This document shows positions 17,219 through 25,826 of a stretch of 64,000 bases of DNA, piece after piece. The stretch's first letter is position 1. Each line of letters opens with the position of its first letter. The notes under the pieces were generated by a model. It was not told the origin of the DNA and made no database searches. It saw only the letters and a program-made list of their open reading frames with translations. A program made the translations under genes and the position numbers. The stretch covers positions 2,462,100 through 2,526,099 of the forward strand of contig NZ_KN525716.1 of assembly GCF_000789235.1 (NCBI RefSeq), read 5' to 3'. This stretch comes from Wocania ichthyoenteri Th78. Its GTDB lineage: Bacteria; Bacteroidota; Bacteroidia; Flavobacteriales; Flavobacteriaceae.

Positions 17219-18706
17219 ATGAAAAAAATAATTATTTTACTAGCAATAGTTGTAACGTTTGGATCTTGCGATGAAGGCTTTGAGGAGCTTAACGTAAATC
17301 CTACAAAACCAACACAGCTCGACCCTTCAACAAAGTTAACCTATATTCAGTTGTATACTGGAGGCAGTAACTACGTTGCTTATTTATTTTGGAACGTCAT
17401 TCATTTAATGCAGAATGTTCAGCACCTAAACAATACATCTTATATTTCATTTTTATATAAAGAAGGGAATACACATTGGCTGTTTGAAGAGCAATTTAAA
17501 ACCACGGTTAAAAATATTGTTGATCTAGAGTCTCAATTAGAGGCAAGCATAAGCCCTACCGCAACCACCGATTTGGCCATAGCGAAAGTACAACGGGTTC
17601 TTATATTTAGTAGAATTACTGATGCTTACGGAGACATCCCTTATAGCGAAGCTGGTAGAGGCTTTTTGGAAGGCATTCGTTTTCCAAAGTACGATAAGCA
17701 AAGTGATATCTATGCCGATATGTTGGCAACGTTAGAAAGTGCTTCCGCTACATTAAGCTCTGGAGGCGATAGCTCTTTTGGGTCTGCCGATTTGTTATTT
17801 GCCGGCGATACTGCAAAATGGCGAAAATTCGCTAACTCACTCATGTTGCGTTTAGCTATGCGCATGGTAAACGTCGATGAAGCTGGAGCTCAGGCTTGGG
17901 CTACCAAAGCTATTAACGGAGGTGTTATGACAAGCAATGATGATATTGCCTATACCCAATATGAAGACTCTGCTAATGATGGAGGCCCAAATGTTAACCC
18001 GCTTACAAAATGTTTTACGTCAAGAGGACCTACCCAAGTGAAAATCTCTAAAACCTTTATGGATTTTATGAAGGATAGAAACGATCCACGAGTATCGGTA
18101 TTATGCTCAACGGTTGATGGAAACACAGATTTTGCACTACAATTTGGTCAAGATATAAACGATCCAACTAGAGGCACAGCAAATTCGAAACCGAACATTA
18201 ACATTTTTGGAGGCTCTGGAGTTATTATTTATGATGCACCTTTTTTCTTTCAAACTTATGCAGAAGTTGAGTTAATGTTAGCTGAAGCAGCTGAGCGTTG
18301 GGGATTAGCTGGCGGTGATGTTGAAGCGCATTACAACGCTGGTGTAACTGCCGCAATGGATTATTTATCTTTATATGGCAATGGTGTTAATATTACATCT
18401 ACTCAAATTAATGATTATTTAGCAGCTAATCCATTTGTACCTGCGGATGCCTTAAAAATGATTAATGAGCAATATTGGGTAGCCACCTTTGGAAATGGCT
18501 TAGAAACTTTTTCAAATTGGAAAAGATCGGGGTATCCTGTTTTGGTTCCCGCAGATGTTGCGAACCTTGTTTCAGATGGACAAATACCAAGAAGATTACC
18601 ATATCCAGGTTCTGAAAAATTAAATAACCCAGAAAATGTAGCTGCGGCTATCCAGCAACAAGGTGGCGACTCCCTCTTAACCAGAATGTGGTGGGACGTA
18701 AACTAA
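17219..18706 (+). CDS. SusD/RagB-like nutrient-binding outer-membrane lipoprotein
   Basis: Surface lipoprotein lid of the SusC transporter. The start is ATG 17219, which gives MKKIIILLAIVVTFGSC, a lipoprotein signal with Cys17; a longer frame from 17192 would run back into susC. The mature protein (about 479 residues) is of the SusD-like_2 / SusD superfamily type, with TPR-like helices in the first half (VQRVLIFSRITDAYGDIPYS, then KWRKFANSLMLRLAMRMVNV) and the late AEVELMLAEAAERWGLAGGD segment. Directly downstream of susC, it forms the usual pair and probably defines glycan specificity. Confidence 0.93.
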   Translation: MKKIIILLAIVVTFGSCDEGFEELNVNPTKPTQLDPSTKLTYIQLYTGGSNYVAYLFWNVIHLMQNVQHLNNTSYISFLYKEGNTHWLFEEQFKTTVKNIVDLESQLEASISPTATTDLAIAKVQRVLIFSRITDAYGDIPYSEAGRGFLEGIRFPKYDKQSDIYADMLATLESASATLSSGGDSSFGSADLLFAGDTAKWRKFANSLMLRLAMRMVNVDEAGAQAWATKAINGGVMTSNDDIAYTQYEDSANDGGPNVNPLTKCFTSRGPTQVKISKTFMDFMKDRNDPRVSVLCSTVDGNTDFALQFGQDINDPTRGTANSKPNINIFGGSGVIIYDAPFFFQTYAEVELMLAEAAERWGLAGGDVEAHYNAGVTAAMDYLSLYGNGVNITSTQINDYLAANPFVPADALKMINEQYWVATFGNGLETFSNWKRSGYPVLVPADVANLVSDGQIPRRLPYPGSEKLNNPENVAAAIQQQGGDSLLTRMWWDVN

Positions 18707-18730
18707 TCGAATAGAATACCTCAAGGTTTT

Positions 18731-18778
18731 GTCTCGGGGTTTCCGTTGAAATTGTCATTCCCGAGACATCGGGAATCT
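18731..18778. repeat. GTCATTCCC-type intergenic palindromic repeat
   Basis: GTCATTCCCGAGACATCGGG (18754-18773) followed by AATCT is a member of the repeat family also seen at 48446, 60227 and 62481. GTCTCGGG (18731-18738) can pair with CCCGAGAC (18760-18767), or CCCGA with TCGGG, so two alternative hairpins exist. It lies in the 330-bp gap after susD, which otherwise holds only the terminator at 18965-19004. Confidence 0.7.
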
Positions 18779-18964
18779 AAATAACAAATTTCGGTCTTTG
18801 ACCCTAAGGTCAAAATGAAACGAGCGAAATACCTCTATGGCTATGCCACGAAGATAATTCGTTTCAAGAAATTTTTATTCAAAAAATAAAATGCCTAAAA
18901 CCTTGGTGTTTATAAAACTTTAGGCCTAATTAGAATAGTTAGTTTTTTATTTGAGTTAGTAATT

Positions 18965-19004
18965 GAGGTGAGGTAAATTAGGTTATTATTCTCACCTCTT
19001 TTTT
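18965..19004 (+). terminator. Terminator between susD and the first namZ-like gene
   Basis: GAGGTGAG (18965-18972) pairs perfectly with CTCACCTC (18991-18998), followed by T6. It implies either separate transcription of the downstream enzyme genes or partial readthrough that lowers their expression relative to susCD. Confidence 0.8.
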
Positions 19005-19036
19005 AAAGGGGAGTATTTAAGCTCAATGGGTTTGTT

Positions 19037-20224
19037 ATGAAAAAAGTTAGAACAGGTCTTGATGTATTGGTAAACAACAAAGACATGCAAAAAACCTTCA
19101 ACGGAAAAGTGGCATTGCTTTGCCATAATGCTTCTGTTGATGCTAGCTGTGTGCACGCTGCATTTAAATTTAAAGAACTATTTGGGACTAGGTTTGTAAA
19201 ATTATTTGGACCACAGCATGGTTTTAATACCGATGCTCAAGATAATATGATTGAAACCGATCATTATATACATCCTTATTTCAATATACCTGTGTATTCG
19301 TTGTATTCTGAAACACGTATACCCACGGACGATATGCTAAAGGGTATCGATTATTTATTTGTCGATTTGCAAGATGTTGGATGCCGCATGTACACATACA
19401 TTTACACGCTTACGCTTCTACTGGAAAAATGTAGCAATAAAGAGATTCAAGTTGTTGTGTTAGATCGCCCCAATCCAGTAAACGGAATAGACATTGAAGG
19501 CAATATTTTAGATTTAAAGTTTGAGTCTTTTATAGGAAGGCATCCCATACCTGTGCGCCACGGTATGACTATTGGCGAAGTGGCATTAATGCATCAAAAG
19601 TTTTGGGTAAAAAAGAAAACCAATCTTAAAATAATAAAAATGCAATACTGGAAGCGTAATATGTATTTTGAAGATACTAATCTGCCATGGTTGTTGCCTT
19701 CTCCTAATATCCCGAGAATTGAAACTACATTGACCTTTCCGTCAACCGTTTTGTTTGAAGGTACCAGCTTAAGCGAGGGACGCGGTACCACCCAATCTTT
19801 GGAAATAATGGGGCATCCAAAAATCAATTCATTTTCATTTTATAGCAATTATTTATCAAACAGGGTAAAACAGTCTAAACTAAAAGGATTTGAACTTCGG
19901 CCTATAACATTTATACCCACTTTTGATAAAAAAGCGAATGAAGTTTGTGGTGGTTTTCAGGTTCATGTTTTAGATAGAACAACTTTTAAACCTTGGCGTG
20001 TTGGTCATTTTGTACAACGCGAATTATACCATTATTTAGGCAATGATTTTGAATGGAAAAATCCGCCTTTTGAATATAATTACACGCAAATGCCCATAGA
20101 CATTATTAACGGAACGGATAAATTACGGTATTGGGTAGAAAATAACGATCCTATGGATATGTTGGATGATTTTGAAAATTTAAAAGAATATAAATTACAG
20201 TTCAACGACATAAAAATTTATTAA
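19037..20224 (+). CDS. DUF1343 / GH171 NamZ-like exo-N-acetylmuramidase, cytoplasmic paralogue
   Basis: A 395-residue protein of the DUF1343 family, whose founding member NamZ of Bacillus subtilis removes MurNAc from the non-reducing end of peptidoglycan fragments (family GH171). Conserved blocks are LFGPQHGFNTDAQDNMIE (about 59-76), LFVDLQDVGCRMYTYIYTL, VLDRPNPVNGIDIEGNILD, and WLLPSPNIPRIETTLTFPST. There is no signal peptide, so the product should stay in the cytoplasm. It has PQHG where its downstream paralogue has PEHG, a difference in a conserved loop. It begins the enzyme part of the locus, 12 bp before the symporter gene, so the two are probably co-translated. Confidence 0.82.
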   Translation: MKKVRTGLDVLVNNKDMQKTFNGKVALLCHNASVDASCVHAAFKFKELFGTRFVKLFGPQHGFNTDAQDNMIETDHYIHPYFNIPVYSLYSETRIPTDDMLKGIDYLFVDLQDVGCRMYTYIYTLTLLLEKCSNKEIQVVVLDRPNPVNGIDIEGNILDLKFESFIGRHPIPVRHGMTIGEVALMHQKFWVKKKTNLKIIKMQYWKRNMYFEDTNLPWLLPSPNIPRIETTLTFPSTVLFEGTSLSEGRGTTQSLEIMGHPKINSFSFYSNYLSNRVKQSKLKGFELRPITFIPTFDKKANEVCGGFQVHVLDRTTFKPWRVGHFVQRELYHYLGNDFEWKNPPFEYNYTQMPIDIINGTDKLRYWVENNDPMDMLDDFENLKEYKLQFNDIKIY

Positions 20225-20236
20225 AAAACAATATAA

Positions 20237-21694
20237 ATGAACGCCACATTAATTCTAATAATTATTGCATCCTACTTTGGAGTGTTAATGTTAATATCGC
20301 ATTTCGTTTCCAAAAAATCCAGTGACGAATCTTTTTATACGGGCGATAGGGAATCGCCGTGGCAAGTCGTTGCTTTTGGGATGATTGGCGCCGTATTATC
20401 GGGTGTTACATTCGTCTCAATTCCCGGTATGGTGGGCACCAATTACTTTTATTATTTGCAATTTGTTTTTGGCAATGTGGTGGGATATGTGTTTATAACC
20501 TACATCTTGATTCCTATTTATTACGATTTAAAATTGGTTTCAATATACACCTATTTGGAAACACGATTCGGGATAAGAGCCTATAAAACAGGTTCGTTGT
20601 TTTTCTTAATATCACAATCGTTCGGTGCCGCTTTAAGGTTGCTGCTTGCCGCAAAAATTTTACAATACGCGGTATTTGATGCCTTTAATATTCCGTTTTA
20701 TATAACCGTGTTTTTAATTCTGGTTTTAATATGGGTTTACACTCATAGGTCTGGTATTAAAACTATTGTTTGGACAGATATGCTTCAAACGTTTTTTTTG
20801 CTAATGGCCGCCATTGTAACTATTTATGTTACTAAAGATGCTTTAAACTTAAGTTTCTCAGAAACCGTTTCAGCGGTTACAGAACATGAATATTTTAAGG
20901 TTTTCAACTGGGATTTCAATTCAGGAAACAACTTTTTTAAACAATTTATTTCAGGGGTTTTAATTGCAATTGCCATGGTTGGTTTAGACCAAAATATGAT
21001 GCAAAAAACACTAACCTGCAAAAACAAAAAGGAAGCCCAACGTAACATCTTAACATTTAGTCTCATTTTAGCAGTTACTCAATTTTTGTTTTTGGGCTTG
21101 GGTGTAATGCTTTACCTGTATGCTGAAAAATTCGGCATTCAGTTGGAAGTTGAAAACGGAAAATTTATAAATACCGATGCTTTATTCCCTATACTTTCAT
21201 TAAATCATTTCGGTATCATAGCCAGTATCAGTTTTATTTTAGGAATTACCGCTGCTTCTTTTTCAAGTGCAGATTCTGCGTTAACTGCTTTAACAACATC
21301 TTTTACCCACGATTTTTTAGACATTCAGCATAAAAATCCAAAAGAGAAAAAACGACTTAAAAACTGCGTATTATTTGGGTTCTCAGTGGTAATATTTACC
21401 ATTATAATGTTGTTTTCAGAAAGTAAGGGCGATGTTATTTCAACCATTTTTAAGGTTGCCGGTTACACCTATGGACCATTGTTGGGGTTGTATATGTTCG
21501 GGATTTTTACCAAAATAAAAATCAAAGATGCCGCAGTGCCATTCATATGCATTTTAATGCCATTGCTAACCTATCTTTTAAACCACTACTTTATTCTTTG
21601 GTATAACTTTGATTTTGGATTTATGAACGTTTTTGTAAATGCAGCTTTAACCGTTGTGTGTTTAATGGTAGTAAAAAAGAAAAACAGAAATTAA
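20237..21694 (+). CDS. Sodium/solute symporter (SSS family), candidate MurNAc transporter
   Basis: A 485-residue inner-membrane transporter with about 13 transmembrane helices, of the SSF/SSS family. Typical early and middle features are SDESFYTGDRESPWQVVAFG, GAVLSGVTFVSIPGMVG, the motif YTHRSGIKTIVWTDMLQTFF, and ITAASFSSADSALTALTTSF in the sodium-site helix. It lies between a NamZ gene and murQ. In Tannerella forsythia a symporter-type gene next to murQ (murT) is reported to import MurNAc, so the same substrate is likely. Sialic acid, glucose and other sugars are alternative substrates of the family; context, not sequence, decides here. Confidence 0.85.
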   Translation: MNATLILIIIASYFGVLMLISHFVSKKSSDESFYTGDRESPWQVVAFGMIGAVLSGVTFVSIPGMVGTNYFYYLQFVFGNVVGYVFITYILIPIYYDLKLVSIYTYLETRFGIRAYKTGSLFFLISQSFGAALRLLLAAKILQYAVFDAFNIPFYITVFLILVLIWVYTHRSGIKTIVWTDMLQTFFLLMAAIVTIYVTKDALNLSFSETVSAVTEHEYFKVFNWDFNSGNNFFKQFISGVLIAIAMVGLDQNMMQKTLTCKNKKEAQRNILTFSLILAVTQFLFLGLGVMLYLYAEKFGIQLEVENGKFINTDALFPILSLNHFGIIASISFILGITAASFSSADSALTALTTSFTHDFLDIQHKNPKEKKRLKNCVLFGFSVVIFTIIMLFSESKGDVISTIFKVAGYTYGPLLGLYMFGIFTKIKIKDAAVPFICILMPLLTYLLNHYFILWYNFDFGFMNVFVNAALTVVCLMVVKKKNRN

Positions 21695-21731
21695 AAACAG
21701 TTGAAATTTAAAATATAATTTTTTTAAAAAC

Positions 21732-22559
21732 ATGAAAAACAAACTAACCACAGAACAAACGTCTGGTTATAATGATTTGGATAAAATGAGTACTGTAGAC
21801 TTGCTCTCAAACATGAACAAAGAAGATAAAACAGTGGCTTATACAGTTGAAAAAGTGCTGCCTTCAATTGAGAGATTAGTAGAGGATATTTACAGTAAAA
21901 TGAAGTCTGGTGGTAGATTATTTTATATAGGAGCAGGAACAAGCGGACGATTGGGAGTACTCGATGCTTCTGAATGTCCACCAACGTATGGCGTTCCAGA
22001 TAATTTGGTAATAGGCATTATTGCAGGGGGCGATGTGGCATTACGAAAAGCAGTGGAAAATGCCGAAGACAATAGCGAAATGGCATGGAGAGATTTACAA
22101 GAATATAACATCACAAAAGACGATGTGCTTATAGGAATCGCTGCATCAGGCACAACGCCCTATGTTATTGGCGGGGTTAAAGCTGCAAAAAAACAAGGCA
22201 TTATTACGGGCTGTATTACCTGTAATAAAAATTCGCCGCTGTCTTTAGAAGTGAATCACCCAATTGAGTTGGTTGTTGGCCCCGAGTTTGTTACCGGTAG
22301 CACCAGAATGAAGGCGGGAACAGCTCAAAAACTGGTTTTAAACATGATTTCGACAACGGTTATGATTAAACTGGGAAGAGTAAGAGGTAATAAAATGGTA
22401 AACATGCAGCTTTCAAACAAAAAACTAGTAAACAGAGGGGTAAGAATGATAATGAACGAACTTGAAGTTGATGAAGAAAAAGCAAACCAGTTATTATCTA
22501 AACACAAAAGCATCCAAGAAGCCATTGATAGATTTAATTTAAATAACAAAAATGAATAA
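21732..22559 (+). CDS. murQ: N-acetylmuramic acid 6-phosphate etherase
   Basis: MurQ removes the lactyl ether of MurNAc-6-phosphate, giving GlcNAc-6-phosphate and D-lactate, in the cytoplasm. The 275-residue protein has the whole SIS domain with the hallmark FYIGAGTSGRLGVLDASECP (the Glu of ECPPT is the catalytic-type residue), IIAGGDVALRKAVENAEDN with the second acidic site, IGIAASGTTPYVIGGVK, and FVTGSTRMKAGTAQKLVLNM. It is slightly shorter than E. coli MurQ (298) at the C-terminus. Its last 8 bp overlap nagZ, so the two are coupled. It is the gene that best identifies the pathway. The kinase that should feed it is not in this locus. Confidence 0.96.
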   Translation: MKNKLTTEQTSGYNDLDKMSTVDLLSNMNKEDKTVAYTVEKVLPSIERLVEDIYSKMKSGGRLFYIGAGTSGRLGVLDASECPPTYGVPDNLVIGIIAGGDVALRKAVENAEDNSEMAWRDLQEYNITKDDVLIGIAASGTTPYVIGGVKAAKKQGIITGCITCNKNSPLSLEVNHPIELVVGPEFVTGSTRMKAGTAQKLVLNMISTTVMIKLGRVRGNKMVNMQLSNKKLVNRGVRMIMNELEVDEEKANQLLSKHKSIQEAIDRFNLNNKNE

Positions 22560-24258
22560 GTTTCTAATCATATCCGTAATTTCTATTTTTGGTTTTATCT
22601 CGTGTAATTCCAATAAAAAACAACCTAATAGCAACCCAACAAGTATCGATTTGAGTACGCAATGGGTAGATAGCTTGTATAACAACATGTCTCTTAAGGA
22701 AAAAGTAGGGCAATTGTTTATGGTCGCTGCTTATTCAAATCGAGATAGTATCCATACGGGTTTTATCAAAAACCTTACTCAGGATTATCATATTGGAGGT
22801 CTAATATTTTTTCAAGGAGACCCCGTAAATCAAGCAAATCAAACCAACAAGTACCAAGCCATCTCTAAAGTGCCTTTGTTTATAGGTATCGATGGCGAAT
22901 GGGGTTTAAACATGAGGCTGGATAGCACCTCAAAATACCCATATAATATGACGCTTGGAGCTATAAAACAAAATCATGTTATTAAGCGTATTGGAAAACA
23001 AATAGGAAAGGACTGTAAAAGGTTAGGGATTCACATAAACTTTGCTCCCGTAGTCGATATCAATACAAACCCAAAAAATCCTATAATTGGTGTCCGTTCT
23101 TTTGGAGAGGATAAAATCAACGTAACAAAAAAAGCCATTGCGTTTACCGAGGGTTTACAAAGCGAAGGCGTATTGGCATGTGCGAAGCATTTTCCTGGGC
23201 ATGGCGATACTGATACAGACTCGCACAAAACATTGCCTACCGTTTCCTTTACAAAAGAACGGATTGATTCGGTTGAACTTTACCCGTACAAGCAATTGTT
23301 CAGCAAAGGCATTACGGGCGTTATGGTTGCCCATTTAAATGTGCCTGGTTTAGAGCAAGAAAACGGATTGCCTTCTTCTCTGTCGCATCAAATAGTTACA
23401 AATGTTTTAAAAGAAAAATTAGCATTTAAAGGACTCATTTTTACAGATGCCTTAAATATGAAGGGAGCCGCTAACTATAAAGAACCGGGAGATATAGATT
23501 TAGCGGCGTTTAAAGCAGGTAACGATGTATTACTTTTTACTGAAGATGCTCCCAAAGCCATTTCTAAAATTATGGAGGCATACAATACCAACGAAATAAC
23601 CGAGGAGCGCTTATCCCATTCCGTAAAAAAGATTCTTACTGCTAAATTTAATGCAGGCTTAAATCATTTTAAACCTATTGAAGTAAATAATCTTTTAAAT
23701 GATTTGAATAAAGGAATCAATGATACTTTATATGAAGAGGTTATCAATAATGCAATTACGCTAATAAAAAATGATGATGCTGTGTTGCCATTACAAAAGA
23801 AATCAAACGAAAAAATAGCATTATTAAAATTAGGAGATGGTAGAACCGAAGCGTTTTTAAATGCCATAAAATTAAAAACTAGTGTTACTGATGTTTCTAA
23901 TTTATCACAAAAAAATCTATCAAACGAACTTAAAAAATACGACAAGATAATTGTTGGTTACCACCGCTTAAATAGTAGGATAACCAAAGCTATTTCGAAT
24001 AAAGATAGAATGCTAATTGAAAACCTGTCAAAAAACCATAAAGTAATTTTAACTGTATTTGCAAGCCAGTACAGTTTGCAAAACCTGTCTCTTGAAAATG
24101 TTGAAGGTGTTATTGTTTCCTATGAGAATTCAGAATGGGCAAACAATATTTCTGCACAAATTATTTTTGGAGAAGCCGAAGCCAAAGGGAGATTACCAGC
24201 CTCAATATCAAAAATTTTTCCTACGCATTATAGTGTGTCAATGATACAAAACGATTAA
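22552..24258 (+). CDS. nagZ: NagZ-type beta-N-acetylglucosaminidase lipoprotein (GH3)
   Basis: This enzyme removes GlcNAc from the non-reducing end of muropeptides. A lipoprotein signal (GFISC, Cys18) places it in the periplasm or on the outer membrane, unlike the cytoplasmic NagZ of Enterobacteria. The GH3 barrel carries the NagZ loop KHFPGHGDTDTDSH (212-225; Asp-His acid/base dyad), APVVDINTNPKNPIIGVRSF, and the nucleophile Asp299 in IFTDALNMKG. A second alpha/beta domain (about 375-560) follows, as in the two-domain Bacillus NagZ. No beta-lactamase domain is fused. It overlaps murQ by 8 bp. Confidence 0.93.
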   Translation: MNKFLIISVISIFGFISCNSNKKQPNSNPTSIDLSTQWVDSLYNNMSLKEKVGQLFMVAAYSNRDSIHTGFIKNLTQDYHIGGLIFFQGDPVNQANQTNKYQAISKVPLFIGIDGEWGLNMRLDSTSKYPYNMTLGAIKQNHVIKRIGKQIGKDCKRLGIHINFAPVVDINTNPKNPIIGVRSFGEDKINVTKKAIAFTEGLQSEGVLACAKHFPGHGDTDTDSHKTLPTVSFTKERIDSVELYPYKQLFSKGITGVMVAHLNVPGLEQENGLPSSLSHQIVTNVLKEKLAFKGLIFTDALNMKGAANYKEPGDIDLAAFKAGNDVLLFTEDAPKAISKIMEAYNTNEITEERLSHSVKKILTAKFNAGLNHFKPIEVNNLLNDLNKGINDTLYEEVINNAITLIKNDDAVLPLQKKSNEKIALLKLGDGRTEAFLNAIKLKTSVTDVSNLSQKNLSNELKKYDKIIVGYHRLNSRITKAISNKDRMLIENLSKNHKVILTVFASQYSLQNLSLENVEGVIVSYENSEWANNISAQIIFGEAEAKGRLPASISKIFPTHYSVSMIQND

Positions 24259-24310
24259 ACAAATTTTTGGTTAACAACAAACATATTAATAATTCTAAAA
24301 CGTAGAAAAA

Positions 24311-25780
24311 ATGAAAAAAAACTTACCACTCAAATTATTATTTGTATTAACTTTTGCAATATTTCAAACCGTTTCAGCACAAGAATTAATTACAAAAGGC
24401 GTGCACCAATTACAAAAAGAGGAATTTGGAAAACTAACCACATACGTTAACAAATCTGATACAAAAAATAAGACAGAATCTATTATTGGTTTAAACCAAT
24501 CAAAAGCAACCACCTTAAACAAAAAGGTATTTGGATTTTTACCATATTGGGAACAGAGTGCTAGTGCGCACAGCAATATTCAATACGATTTATTGACCCA
24601 TGTTGCGTGTTTTGATTTTTTGGTGCAGCTTGATGCTTCGATAAGTACACCCGCAGGTTGGCCCTGGACTACAGAAATAAACGCTGCACATGCGGCAGGC
24701 ACTAAAGTAATTATGACCGTTGTTAACTTTGGTGGGGCAGACGGAGCTGATGCTGTTGCATGGGAATTATTTACTAATACCACTAAAAGAGATATTTTCT
24801 TTGCTAATGTTAAAAGTATAATTCAAACCTATAATTTAGATGGGGTTAATATAGATTTTGAAGGTATGACCTCAGCTCACAGAGGTGCAGAATTGAATAC
24901 CTTTATGGCTGAATTAACGGCGTATATACATGCTGAATTACCGGGTAAAGAAGTGTCTTTTGATGGGCCTGCTGTAAATTGGGGAGGATGGATTATTGAT
25001 GATTTGGTAAACAGTGTAGATTATTTAATTGTTATGGCATACGATTATACGGGGTCTTTTAGCTCAAATTCTGGTCCGGTGGCACCATTGACACATCACA
25101 CATCTTGGAAACGTTTTGTTACAAGAACCATAGAAACAGGTACTTATGCGGTGCCAACTGCTAATAATCCAGAAAAGTTGATTTTGGCAGTGCCGTACTA
25201 CGGCCAACATTGGAAAACGGCAACAAATGCTCCCGAGTCCGCGGTAACTAAATATATAGGGTCAACCCGATATAGAAACACGGTAACAGAAGCCGACAAT
25301 TATGGTGGTTTTATTTGGAATTCGGATTTTCAATCACCTTGGTATAGATGGAACGATGGTACCGATTGGAACCAGGTTTGGGCAGATAACGAATTAAGCA
25401 TCTCCAAAAAGTTCGATTTGGCTATTGCCAATAATTTAGGAGGTGTAGGTATGTGGGCATTAAATTATGATGGCGGTCGGCCAGAACTTTGGGATTTGAT
25501 AAATATAAAATTTGGTGCAACAGCCTCATTAAGTGATGTTTATAATGAGGAGATCAAAATTTATCCAAATCCAACCTCAGATTTTGTTCACATCTCAAAT
25601 AATAAATCTATAAAAGGTATCAAAATGGAAATGTTTAGTATTTTAGGTGCATCTGTTTTAAATGTATCCAAAGATTCTAAAATCATAAATATGAGTCATT
25701 TAGAAAACGGAATGTATTTTTTAAAGATTGAAGATGAAAACGGAAAGCAAGCAACTTTAAAAATTGTAAAATCAAATTAA
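24311..25780 (+). CDS. Secreted GH18 glycosidase with T9SS sorting tail, candidate peptidoglycan glucosaminidase
   Basis: A 489-residue secreted enzyme. The signal peptide ends near VSAQE (residue 24). The GH18 barrel spans about 72-405: KKVFGFLPYW start, catalytic block LDGVNIDFEGM with Glu184 as acid (Asn180 stands where most chitinases have Asp), LIVMAYDYTG, and VGMWALNYDGGRPELWDLI end. The last 75 residues are a type A sorting domain (IYPNPTSDFVHI start, NGMYFLKIEDENGKQATLKI), so it leaves the cell through the type IX system. The DGVNIDFE variant is also seen in SleL/YaaH-type glucosaminidases that act on spore peptidoglycan. Together with the neighbours this suggests a glucosaminidase acting on peptidoglycan. 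True chitinase activity remains possible. Confidence 0.82.
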   Translation: MKKNLPLKLLFVLTFAIFQTVSAQELITKGVHQLQKEEFGKLTTYVNKSDTKNKTESIIGLNQSKATTLNKKVFGFLPYWEQSASAHSNIQYDLLTHVACFDFLVQLDASISTPAGWPWTTEINAAHAAGTKVIMTVVNFGGADGADAVAWELFTNTTKRDIFFANVKSIIQTYNLDGVNIDFEGMTSAHRGAELNTFMAELTAYIHAELPGKEVSFDGPAVNWGGWIIDDLVNSVDYLIVMAYDYTGSFSSNSGPVAPLTHHTSWKRFVTRTIETGTYAVPTANNPEKLILAVPYYGQHWKTATNAPESAVTKYIGSTRYRNTVTEADNYGGFIWNSDFQSPWYRWNDGTDWNQVWADNELSISKKFDLAIANNLGGVGMWALNYDGGRPELWDLINIKFGATASLSDVYNEEIKIYPNPTSDFVHISNNKSIKGIKMEMFSILGASVLNVSKDSKIINMSHLENGMYFLKIEDENGKQATLKIVKSN

Positions 25781-25826
25781 AACTTTAAGCACACCTGAAA
25801 GCCATAATTAAAAACACACACATATT

